This document shows, piece after piece, positions 15,527-22,770 of a stretch of 32,999 nucleotides of DNA; position 1 is the first letter of the stretch, and each line of letters opens with the position of its first letter. Below the pieces are notes generated by a model. It saw nothing but the letters and a program-made list of their open reading frames with translations. It did no database searches and was not told where the DNA came from. The position numbers and the translations under genes were made by a program. The stretch covers positions 129,095 through 162,093 of the forward strand of contig NZ_JACSQF010000005.1 of NCBI RefSeq assembly GCF_014836755.1. Direction: 5' to 3'. Source of the DNA: Oerskovia merdavium (lineage in GTDB: Bacteria > Actinomycetota > Actinomycetes > Actinomycetales > Cellulomonadaceae).

Positions 15527-15967
15527 TCAGGACTCGTAGGTCGCGTCGAGCGTGATCGTCGTGCCCGTGAGCGCCTTGGAGACCGGGCAGGTGGCCTTGG
15601 CCGTCTCCGCCGCCTCGAGGAAGCCGGCCTCGTCGAGGCCCTCGACCTCGCCACGGACCGTGAGGGCGATCGCGGAGATCCGCAGGCCGCCCGCCGGGTC
15701 CGGCGTCAGCGTGACGTCGGCCGAGACGTCGAGCGCGACGGGCGTGCCGCCCGCGGCGCCGATCACTCCGGAGAGCTGCATCGCGTAGCAGGAGGTGTGC
15801 GCGGCCGCGATGAGCTCCTCGGGGCTCGTGACTCCCCCGGCCTCGTCGGCCGTGCGACGCGGGAAGCTGACGTCGAACGTCCCGACGCCGGAGCTCGTGA
15901 GCTCGACCTGTCCGGTTCCCTCCTGGAGGGTGCCGTTCCATGCGGTGCGTGCGGTGCGGACTGCCAT
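15527..15967 (-). CDS. OsmC family peroxiredoxin-like protein
   Basis: The 146-residue protein is a thiol-dependent peroxidase of the OsmC/Ohr superfamily that reduces organic hydroperoxides in the cytoplasm. It is closest to the OsmC branch: MAVRTARTAWNGTLQEGTGQ at the start, then VSFPRRTADEAGGVTSPEEL (about 34-53), the first redox Cys in AAAHTSCYAMQLS (Cys about 60) and the second in AKATCPVSKAL (Cys about 125). The Gly/Thr-Ser-Pro-Glu-Glu-Leu segment before the first Cys and the downstream Cys-Pro-Val-Ser-Lys are the family hallmarks. ATG 15967 has an AAGGAG ribosome binding site 7 nt upstream. It is a single-gene unit, and no MarR/OhrR-type regulator is adjacent. Confidence 0.92.
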   Translation of the reverse strand: MAVRTARTAWNGTLQEGTGQVELTSSGVGTFDVSFPRRTADEAGGVTSPEELIAAAHTSCYAMQLSGVIGAAGGTPVALDVSADVTLTPDPAGGLRISAIALTVRGEVEGLDEAGFLEAAETAKATCPVSKALTGTTITLDATYES

Positions 15968-15974
15968 GATGTGG

Positions 15975-15980
15975 CTCCTT
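15975..15980 (-). promoter_or_regulatory. ribosome binding site of the OsmC-family gene
   Basis: AAGGAG on the minus strand, 7 nt before the ATG at 15967, fixes this start over upstream in-frame codons that would add about 115 residues. Confidence 0.7.
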
Positions 15981-16081
15981 CGAACGTGGTCAGGGGTGCA
16001 GGATCGTGCGTACCGACGGTAACCCCGGAGGCGGGCCGCTCGCAGAAGGGTCCGTCGCCCGCCCCGCCCCCCGGGTGCCCC

Positions 16082-16087
16082 TAGGGT
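16082..16087 (+). promoter_or_regulatory. putative -10 element of pnuC (leaderless)
   Basis: TAGGGT ends 6 nt before the GTG at 16094, the same phase as in cofD. No ribosome binding site is seen, so a leaderless message is likely. I see no recognisable NiaR- or NrtR-type operator, but the region is short. Confidence 0.5.
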
Positions 16088-16093
16088 GTCCCG

Positions 16094-16723
16094 GTGAGCA
16101 TCGAGGAGATCATCGGCTTCGTGACAGGCGCCCTGTGCGTCTGGCTGGCCGTCCGGCAGAACGTGTGGACCTTCCCGATCGGGCTCGCGAACAACGCGGT
16201 GTACGTGATCCTGTTCGCCTCGACCGGGCTCTACGCCGGCGCGGGGCTCCAGGTCGTGTACCTCGTCCTGGGCGCGCTCGGCTGGTACTGGTGGGTGCGC
16301 GGCGGGGAGGCGCACCGTGCGTTGACCGTGCGACGGACTCCCGCATGGGTCTGGCCCGCCGCTGCGGTGGGCGCCGCCGCGGCGACCGCGCTGCTGGTCT
16401 GGGTCCTGTCGACGTGGACGGACTCGACCGTGCCGTTCTGGGACGCCCTGACGACCTCGACCAGCCTGGTCGCCCAGCTCATGCTGGGGCGCAAGTGGGT
16501 CGGGAGCTGGTGGGTGTGGATCGTGACCGACGTGATGCTCGTCGGCCTCTACGCGAGCCAGGGGCTGTGGCTGACGGCCGTCCTCTACGTGGGCTTCATC
16601 GGCCTGTGCGCGCTGGGGCTCCGCGACTGGTCGGCGGAGCTGCGCACGGGCACGGGCACGGGCAGCGGCACGGCCACGGAGCCCGACGGTACCGAGCCCG
16701 CAGCCCGGCAGGACGCCCGATGA
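16094..16723 (+). CDS. pnuC: nicotinamide riboside transporter PnuC
   Basis: PnuC is a membrane facilitator that brings nicotinamide riboside (or a close relative) into the cell, where phosphorylation traps it. The 209-residue protein shows the family hallmarks RQNVWTFPIGLANNAVYVIL (about 19-38) and GLQVVYLVLGALGWYWWVRG (about 53-72), in which the Trp-rich end of the helix forms the substrate site. A second half, VAQLMLGRKWVGSWWVWIV and LYASQGLWLTAVLYVGF, is consistent with the usual seven helices. The C-terminal tail is hydrophilic and partly coded by a GGCACG hexamer repeat near 16641-16672. The stop overlaps the nadR ATG (ATGA at 16720-16723), so importer and kinase are coupled. This pairing supports riboside rather than thiamin or riboflavin as substrate. 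Confidence 0.93.
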   Translation: MSIEEIIGFVTGALCVWLAVRQNVWTFPIGLANNAVYVILFASTGLYAGAGLQVVYLVLGALGWYWWVRGGEAHRALTVRRTPAWVWPAAAVGAAAATALLVWVLSTWTDSTVPFWDALTTSTSLVAQLMLGRKWVGSWWVWIVTDVMLVGLYASQGLWLTAVLYVGFIGLCALGLRDWSAELRTGTGTGSGTATEPDGTEPAARQDAR

Positions 16724-17766
16724 CCCGGTTCGCGCACGGCCTCGTGATCGGCAAGTTCTACCCCGTGCACGCGGGCCACGTGAACCTCGTGCGCACGGCC
16801 TTGTCGCGGTGCGAGCGCGTGACCGTCCAGGTGCTCACGGCCTCCCAGGAGTCGATCCCGGGCGAGGTCCGCGCCGGGTGGCTGCGGGCCGAGGCGCCGG
16901 GCGCGCACGTCGTCACGGGGCTCGACGACGCCCCGGTCGACTACGCGAGCCCCGACGCGTGGGCCGAGCACGTCAAGGTCATGGAGTCGCTCCTCGACCC
17001 GGCCGACGCCCCCGTGGACGCCGTGTTCACGTCGGACCGGTACGGCGTCGAGCTGGCCCGCCGGTTCGACGCCGCGTGGGTCCAGGTCGACCCGGGCCGC
17101 GCGGTGGTCTCGGTGTCCGGGACCGCGGTCCGCGCCGACCCCGGGGCGCACTGGTGGGCCCTGCCCGCCTCGGTGCGGGCATGGTTCGCGCGCCGCGTCG
17201 TGGTGCTCGGCGCCGAGTCGACCGGTTCGACGACCCTGGCCACCGACCTCGCCGAGCACTACCGCCTGGAACCCGTGCTCGAGTTCGGCCGCGAGTGGTC
17301 GGAGGTCCGGCCGGGCGGGCTCGAGGCACCGTGGCACACCGCGGAGTTCGACCTCGTCGCCCGGGAGCAGGCTCGGCGCGAGGACGAGGCCGCGACCCTG
17401 ACGCCGATCCCGCTGGTCGTGTGCGACACCGACGTGCTCGCGACGACCCTGTGGCACGAGCGCTACGTCGGCTCACGGTCGGCGAGCGTCGAAGCCCTCG
17501 CCGCGACGCGCCGCCCCGACCTCTACCTCCTCACGGGCGACGAGATCCCGTTCGTCCAGGACGGGCTGCGCGACGGCGAGCACATCCGCCACGCCATGCA
17601 GGACCGCTTCCGGGAGGTCCTGGCCGGGCAGGACGTGCCGTGGCTCGAGCTGCGCGGCGACCGGGCGAGCAGGCTCGCCCGGGCGATCGACGCCGTCGGG
17701 CCGCTGCTCGCCACGCCCCGCGCCGTGGCCCCGCCCATGACGCAGGCCGGGACCGACGCCTACTGA
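16720..17766 (+). CDS. nadR: NadR-like NMN adenylyltransferase / ribosylnicotinamide kinase
   Basis: The 348-residue cytoplasmic protein combines two NAD salvage steps. The N-terminal nucleotidyltransferase domain (about 1-150) has GKFYPVHAGHVNLV with the HxGH signature (HAGH, residues 17-20) and the later SGTAVRADP loop, and should join NMN and ATP into NAD. The C-terminal P-loop kinase domain (about 158-340) should phosphorylate nicotinamide riboside: VVLGAESTGSTTLATDLAEH at 161-180, the FGREW segment near 189 and CDTDVLATTLWHERYVG near 246. The P-loop reads GAESTGSTT, with Ser where Lys is expected (residue 170). No helix-turn-helix repressor domain is present, unlike enteric NadR. It is coupled to pnuC by ATGA. 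Confidence 0.9.
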   Translation: MTRFAHGLVIGKFYPVHAGHVNLVRTALSRCERVTVQVLTASQESIPGEVRAGWLRAEAPGAHVVTGLDDAPVDYASPDAWAEHVKVMESLLDPADAPVDAVFTSDRYGVELARRFDAAWVQVDPGRAVVSVSGTAVRADPGAHWWALPASVRAWFARRVVVLGAESTGSTTLATDLAEHYRLEPVLEFGREWSEVRPGGLEAPWHTAEFDLVAREQARREDEAATLTPIPLVVCDTDVLATTLWHERYVGSRSASVEALAATRRPDLYLLTGDEIPFVQDGLRDGEHIRHAMQDRFREVLAGQDVPWLELRGDRASRLARAIDAVGPLLATPRAVAPPMTQAGTDAY

Positions 17767-17779
17767 ACCAGGCCGCGAG

Positions 17780-17808
17780 CGCCCTCAGCGGACTCCGCCG
17801 TCAGGGCG
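17780..17808. terminator. hairpin between nadR and the YbjQ-like gene
   Basis: CGCCCT (17780-17785) pairs with AGGGCG (17803-17808), and GCGG with CCGC inside, with a small internal loop and a 3-nt apex. It lies between convergent genes and overlaps the last codons of the minus-strand gene. It is moderate in strength and has no T run. Confidence 0.45.
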
Positions 17809-18118
17809 CGAGCACCACGGCCGTCCCGTACGCCACGATCTCCTGGTAGCCGTTGCCGACCTCGTCGCTGTCGTAGCGCATCGCGAGGATCGCGTTGGCG
17901 CCCTGCGCCGAGGCCTCCTCGACCATGCGGGCCACGGCCTCGTCGCGCGACTGCTGGAGCTGCTTGGTCAAGCCCTTGAGCTCGCCGCCGACGATCGACT
18001 TGAGCCCCGCCCCGATCTGCGCGCCGACGTTGCGGGACCGGACGGTCAGACCAGTGACCTCGCCGACGACCTGCTGCACGGTCCGGCCCGGGACATCGTT
18101 CATGGTGGAGACCAGCAC
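17801..18118 (-). CDS. YbjQ/UPF0145 family protein
   Basis: The 105-residue protein matches the YbjQ (UPF0145) family, small pentamer-forming proteins once called heavy-metal-binding by homology. The typical order is present: MLVSTMNDVPGRTVQQVVGE, then GLTVRSRNVGAQIGAGLKSI (about 23-42), GGELKGLTKQLQQSRDEAV and a strongly conserved ANAILAMRYDSDEVGNGYQE core (about 74-93) ending in AYGTAVVL. No catalytic residues are known. GTG 18118 is fixed by a near-perfect AGGAGG at 18126-18131, 7 nt upstream; the internal ATG six codons later would remove the first strand. It is a single gene divergent from the P-type ATPase. Confidence 0.9.
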   Translation of the reverse strand: MLVSTMNDVPGRTVQQVVGEVTGLTVRSRNVGAQIGAGLKSIVGGELKGLTKQLQQSRDEAVARMVEEASAQGANAILAMRYDSDEVGNGYQEIVAYGTAVVLAP

Positions 18119-18125
18119 GGTACGT

Positions 18126-18131
18126 CCTCCT
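18126..18131 (-). promoter_or_regulatory. ribosome binding site of the YbjQ-like gene
   Basis: AGGAGG on the minus strand, 7 nt before GTG 18118, decides the GTG start. Further upstream TACGGT (plus-strand 18164-18169) is a plausible -10 element, giving a leader of about 40 nt. Confidence 0.65.
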
Positions 18132-18296
18132 CACGGTCGCGCGACGTGCGCGACGTCTCCTTCACCGTAGGAGGTCGCCGGGCGCCGCGCCCGGCGGGGA
18201 CGGGCGCGCGACGGGACAGCGCCCGGCGGGGCCGAGGGCCGTGGAACGCTTCGTCCCACCCCGACGGCTCACCGCGTGGTCCGCGGCCTGCGGGGT

Positions 18297-18302
18297 TTGA
18301 AT
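18297..18302 (+). promoter_or_regulatory. putative -10 element of the P-type ATPase gene (leaderless)
   Basis: TTGAAT ends 6 nt before the ATG at 18309, with no ribosome binding site. The second base is T rather than A, so the match is weaker than for pnuC or cofD; the main support is the shared spacing. Confidence 0.3.
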
Positions 18303-18308
18303 GGACGC

Positions 18309-21101
18309 ATGACCGCCTCGGACTCCCCCCTCGCCACCGCGACCGACGAGCCGACGCCCTGGGCGCTCCCGCCCCAGGCCGTGCTGGCCGAGGTCGGGTC
18401 GAGCGACGCCGGCCTCACGGCCGACCAGGCCCGGGCGCGGCTCGCCGAGGTGGGGCCCAACCGGCTGGCCCCGCCCGCGCGCACGCCCTGGTGGCGCCGG
18501 GTGCTGTCGCAGTTCGACGACGTCCTCATCTACATCCTGCTCGTGTCGGCCGTGCTCAAGGCGATCGTGGGCGACTGGATCGACTTCACGGTCATCCTCG
18601 CGGTCGCGGTCATCAACGCCGCGATCGGGCTGATCCAGGAGGGCCGGGCCGAGAAGGCTCTCGACGGCATCCGCAGCATGCTCTCGGTCCACGCGCAGGT
18701 CCGGCGCGACGGCGCCTGGACGCAGATCGACGCCGACGACCTGGTCCCGGGCGACGTCGTACGGGTCCGCTCGGGCGACCGTGTCCCGGCCGACCTGCGA
18801 CTGCTCGAGGGCGTCAACCTCCGGGTCGACGAGTCGGCGCTCACGGGCGAGTCGGTGCCCGCGTCCAAGTCGAGCGACCCCGTCCCCGCCGGGGCCGGGG
18901 TGGGCGACCGGTCGAGCATGCTGTTCTCGGGCACCCTGGTCTCGGCGGGGACGGGCACGGGTGTGGTCGTCGAGACGGGCGAGACGACCGAGATCGGCCG
19001 CATCCAGACCCTGATCTCCGAGGTGGACTCGCTCGAGACGCCCCTGTCGCGGACGCTCGACGCGTTCGGCAAGAAGCTCGCGGTCCTGATCCTCGTCATG
19101 GCCGTGGTCATGGTCGTGATCGGGCGCGTGGTCCACGGTTTCGACACGCCCGAGCTGATCTCGGCCGCGATCGGGTTCGCCGTCGCGGCCGTGCCCGAGG
19201 GCCTGCCGGCCCTCGTGACGATCACGCTCGCGCTGGGCGTGCAGCAGATGGCCCGACGACGGGCGATCACGCGTCGCCTCCCTGCCGTCGAGACGCTCGG
19301 CTCGGTGACCACGATCTGCTCGGACAAGACCGGGACGCTGACCAAGAACGAGATGACGGCCCGCACCGTGCGGACCGCGGCGCACCAGTACGCCGTGACG
19401 GGGATCGGCTACGCGCCCGACGGCGAGGTCGACCTTGCCGGCTCCCCCGCCTCGCTCGCCGAGCACCCCGACCTGCGGCGCCTGGTCGAGGTCATGATGC
19501 TGTGCAACGACGCCCGGATCGTCCGGTCCACCGGGGAGGGTGGTTCAGGGACCGACGGACCGGACGCCGGCGACGCACCCGGCTGGCGGCTCGTGGGCGA
19601 GCCGACCGAGGGCGCGCTGCGGACGCTGGGCCTCAAGGCGGGCTTCGACCCGACCGGGTGGCGGCGCGTCGCGCTCGTCCCGTTCGAGTCCGAGAACAAG
19701 TACATGGCCACGCTGACGCAGGACCCCGACGGCGGACTCCACGTCCTCGTGAAGGGCGCCCCGGACCGCGTTCTCGACCGCTGCGCGACCCAGACCGGCG
19801 CGGACGGGGAGCCAGAGCCGCTCGACCGCGACCTCTGGTACGAGCAGATCGACGCGATCGGTGCGCAGGGTCTGCGAGTCCTGGCCGCTGCGCGTACCGG
19901 CGCGGCACCCGGCCGCACCACGCTCGCCCCCGAGGACGTCGACGAGGGCCTCGAGCTCGTGGGGCTGGTCGGGATCGTCGACCCACCGCGACCCGAGGCG
20001 GTCGAGGCCATCGCCCAGTGCCAGGACGCCGGGATCACGGTCAAGATGATCACGGGCGACCACTCGGGAACGGCCCTCGCGATCGCCCGGGAGATGGGGA
20101 TCGTGCCCGCGGCCGGGGCCGAGGACGGAGCACCCGCACCCCAGGTCCTGACGGGGGCCGAGCTCGAGGCTATGAGCGCCGACGAGCTCCGCGCGGTCGT
20201 CGAGGACGTCGACGTCTACGCACGCACGAGCCCCGAGCACAAGATCCGTATCGTCTCGGCGCTCCAGTCGCGCGGGCAGGTCGTGGCCATGACGGGGGAC
20301 GGCGTCAACGACGCCCCCGCGCTGACCCAGGCCGACGTCGGCGTCGCGATGGGCATCAAGGGGACCGAGGCGACCAAGGAGGCCGCCGAGGTGGTCCTCG
20401 CGGACGACAACTTCGCGACGATCGAGCGGGCCGTCGAGGAGGGGCGCCGGATCTACGACAACCTGCGCAAGTCGGTCCTCTTCCTGCTGCCGACCAACGG
20501 CGCGCAGTCGCTCGTGATCCTCGTCGCGGTCCTGCTCGGGTGGGCGCTGCCGCTCCAGCCGGTCCAGGTGCTGTGGATCAACATGGTCACCGCCGTCACG
20601 CTCTCGCTCGCGCTGGCCAACGAGCGCGCCGAGCCCGACATCATGTCCCGCGCACCGCGCGACGCCAAGGCCTCGATCCTCACCGCGGCCTACCTGCGGC
20701 GGGTCCTGCTGGTCTCGGTCCTCATCGGCGGCGCGACCATGGCTGTGTACTTCATCGAGCGCGACCAGGGCATGAGCGTCCCCGAGGCGCAGACCACGGC
20801 CGTGACGATGCTCGCGCTCGGCCAGCTCGCCTACCTGTTCAACTGCCGCTTCCTGGACCGGTCGTCCATCACGTTCGCGGTCCTGCGGGGCAACCGGGCG
20901 GTCTGGTACTCGGCGGGTGCGCTCGTCGCGCTGCAGGCCGTGTTCGTCTACGCGCCCTTCATGCACTCGTGGTTCGGCTCGGCGCCGATCGGGCTGCGCG
21001 AGTGGGGCATCACGCTCGGTCTCTCGGTCGTGGTGTTCCTGCTGGTCGAGGCCGCCAAGGCGTTCGGGAGGAGAAAGGCCTCCGCCGCGCGGTCGAGGTA
21101 G
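18309..21101 (+). CDS. P2-type cation-translocating ATPase (CtpF/calcium-pump-like)
   Basis: The 930-residue integral membrane pump has the full P-type order: N-terminal actuator region, TGES (about 179-182), PEGLP in helix M4 (about 296-300), the phosphorylated Asp in SDKTGTLT (Asp about 339), a nucleotide-binding domain with the KGAPDRVLDRC segment, and the hinge MTGDGVNDAPAL near 663. Four membrane helices follow the hinge after the M5-M6 pair. The layout, with the cation_ATPase_N segment and PEGLP, is P2 type. Helix M6 reads LWINMVTAVTLSLALANE, so the Asp that binds calcium in animal SERCA (after NxxT) is Ala. The ion (calcium, or another cation as debated for mycobacterial CtpF) therefore stays open. 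An insert near 410-430 is Gly/Asp-rich. Confidence 0.9.
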   Translation: MTASDSPLATATDEPTPWALPPQAVLAEVGSSDAGLTADQARARLAEVGPNRLAPPARTPWWRRVLSQFDDVLIYILLVSAVLKAIVGDWIDFTVILAVAVINAAIGLIQEGRAEKALDGIRSMLSVHAQVRRDGAWTQIDADDLVPGDVVRVRSGDRVPADLRLLEGVNLRVDESALTGESVPASKSSDPVPAGAGVGDRSSMLFSGTLVSAGTGTGVVVETGETTEIGRIQTLISEVDSLETPLSRTLDAFGKKLAVLILVMAVVMVVIGRVVHGFDTPELISAAIGFAVAAVPEGLPALVTITLALGVQQMARRRAITRRLPAVETLGSVTTICSDKTGTLTKNEMTARTVRTAAHQYAVTGIGYAPDGEVDLAGSPASLAEHPDLRRLVEVMMLCNDARIVRSTGEGGSGTDGPDAGDAPGWRLVGEPTEGALRTLGLKAGFDPTGWRRVALVPFESENKYMATLTQDPDGGLHVLVKGAPDRVLDRCATQTGADGEPEPLDRDLWYEQIDAIGAQGLRVLAAARTGAAPGRTTLAPEDVDEGLELVGLVGIVDPPRPEAVEAIAQCQDAGITVKMITGDHSGTALAIAREMGIVPAAGAEDGAPAPQVLTGAELEAMSADELRAVVEDVDVYARTSPEHKIRIVSALQSRGQVVAMTGDGVNDAPALTQADVGVAMGIKGTEATKEAAEVVLADDNFATIERAVEEGRRIYDNLRKSVLFLLPTNGAQSLVILVAVLLGWALPLQPVQVLWINMVTAVTLSLALANERAEPDIMSRAPRDAKASILTAAYLRRVLLVSVLIGGATMAVYFIERDQGMSVPEAQTTAVTMLALGQLAYLFNCRFLDRSSITFAVLRGNRAVWYSAGALVALQAVFVYAPFMHSWFGSAPIGLREWGITLGLSVVVFLLVEAAKAFGRRKASAARSR

Positions 21102-21150
21102 ATCGACGAGAACTCTCTACGTCACGACCGAGGCCCCCTCGCTCTCCTGG

Positions 21151-21156
21151 CAGAAT
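21151..21156 (+). promoter_or_regulatory. putative -10 element of the MoxR operon (leaderless)
   Basis: CAGAAT ends 6 nt before GTG 21163 and no ribosome binding site is present. The 61-nt gap after the P-type ATPase shows no terminator, so read-through from the pump gene is also possible. Confidence 0.4.
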
Positions 21157-21162
21157 CGCTCC

Positions 21163-22770
21163 GTGACCCCCGCCGAGCAGGACCTCGACCACGTCTCCTC
21201 CGCGCCCACCCGACCCGGCCCAGGGGCCACGAACCCGTTCGACCTGGACGTCGCAGACCTGTTTCGCACGCCCGTGACGGGCGTCCCCGGAGACCACGGC
21301 GCCGTCCCCGCCGCACCGCTCGACGAGAAGCTCCGCCAGGCCTACTTCTGGGTCGTCAACCACGCGATCATCAGCCCGCACTACGACGTCGAGTTCTCGG
21401 CCGGCCCCACGGCCCCGGACGTCTCGTTCCGCCTCGGAGACTCCCGGGCCCGCCTGAACCTGCCGAGCGACCAGTCGTACTCGAGCTTCGTGCTGCTGCC
21501 GCTCCTGACGTTCGCGGTGCGGGGGCGCTGCCTCATGGTCGGCGGACCAGGGCGCGGCAAGACCGCGAGCGCCGTCCTCATGGGCGTCCTCGCGGGCTAC
21601 CCGGTCCGGGACGTGCGGCGGGCGATGCAGCACGGGCACCCGCAGCTCACGGTCTCGGACCTGTTCGGCACGCCGCTGCCCAAGGACCTGGTGCAGGCCG
21701 ACTCGCTCGCGGACGTCGACGTCGCGTGGCGCACGTGGCTGGGCATGCGCGTCAAGATCGTCGACGAGTACAACCGCATCCCGACGCGCACGCAGTCGGC
21801 GCTCCTGACGGTCCTGGCCGACGGCTACGTCGAGGTGTACGACCAGGTCTACGAGACCGGGGCCGCCGCCTGGTACCTCACGGCCAACGACGACGCGGGC
21901 GGCGGCACCTACCAGGTCGTCGACGCGCTGCGGGACCGGATCGACGTCGTCGTGCACGCGCTGCCCTTCAACAACCGCTTCCTGGGCGACCTGGTCGCGC
22001 GCGCCGAGCGCGGGGTGCGCCCCGAGGAGAACGTGCCTCCCGAGATCGTGTTCGACGCCGAGGAGCACGACCGCCTGCACCGCGACGTGCTCGCGGTGCG
22101 CATCCCGGTCCCGGTGCGGCGACGGCTCGAGTTCTTCGCGAGCCAGCTCGAGGTCCTGGAGCGGGCCGCCTGGCAGTTCGAGTACCGCACCAAGGACACC
22201 GCGAAGCTCGCGGGGATCGACCCGCACCTCCTGGCCGCGGCCGACACGGGCCGTGACCGGTTGGGGGACATCGGGGCGCAGACCCTCAACGGGTTGTCGG
22301 TGCGGGCCCTGCAGTCGCTCGTCTCGTACGCCAAGGCCATGGCGTTCTTCCGCGGCAACGCCGAGGTGGACCTCGCGGACCTGCGCGCGGTGCTCCCGTT
22401 CGTGCTGCACGACAAGCTGGTCCCCGACCTGCAGTCCGCGCCGTTCGACGACGAGGAGCGCGAGCCCCTGCGCGCCGACCGCGTCTCGTGGATCCGCGAC
22501 CTGTTCGACACGGCCTGCCAGCAGTACGACGCCGCCGGGCTCGACCAGGACGACCCCGTGGCCGAGGTCCTCGCGGCCGTCGAGGCCGGTCTCGAGGGCC
22601 TGGGCGAGGCCGAGGTCCTGCGGCGCACCGCGCAGATCGAGGGCCTGCTGTCCCTGTGGCAGGACGCGGTCAAGCTGCACGGGAACGTCTACGAGGACGC
22701 CCTGGTCCTGAAGTACGCGCACCAGCGCTACACGAACTACCTCGCGTGGCTGCGCTGGAGCGGTCGGTGA
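21163..22770 (+). CDS. MoxR-family AAA+ ATPase
   Basis: The 535-residue cytoplasmic protein carries a complete AAA+ core: Walker A GGPGRGKT (about 127-134), Walker B VKIVDEYN (DE at 201-202), the sensor segment WYLTANDD near 238 and the arginine-finger-like RDRIDVVV near 257. The lid region near 300-430 holds EYRTKDTAKLAGI. MoxR ATPases work with von Willebrand A partners as chaperones that load metals or remodel proteins; the partner is probably the vWA protein two genes on. At 535 residues it is much longer than the usual 320-350. The extra parts are about 100 N-terminal residues and a helical C-terminal region of about 130. Four genes follow one another with overlapping ends. GTG 21163 fits the leaderless pattern. 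Confidence 0.88.
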   Translation: MTPAEQDLDHVSSAPTRPGPGATNPFDLDVADLFRTPVTGVPGDHGAVPAAPLDEKLRQAYFWVVNHAIISPHYDVEFSAGPTAPDVSFRLGDSRARLNLPSDQSYSSFVLLPLLTFAVRGRCLMVGGPGRGKTASAVLMGVLAGYPVRDVRRAMQHGHPQLTVSDLFGTPLPKDLVQADSLADVDVAWRTWLGMRVKIVDEYNRIPTRTQSALLTVLADGYVEVYDQVYETGAAAWYLTANDDAGGGTYQVVDALRDRIDVVVHALPFNNRFLGDLVARAERGVRPEENVPPEIVFDAEEHDRLHRDVLAVRIPVPVRRRLEFFASQLEVLERAAWQFEYRTKDTAKLAGIDPHLLAAADTGRDRLGDIGAQTLNGLSVRALQSLVSYAKAMAFFRGNAEVDLADLRAVLPFVLHDKLVPDLQSAPFDDEEREPLRADRVSWIRDLFDTACQQYDAAGLDQDDPVAEVLAAVEAGLEGLGEAEVLRRTAQIEGLLSLWQDAVKLHGNVYEDALVLKYAHQRYTNYLAWLRWSGR

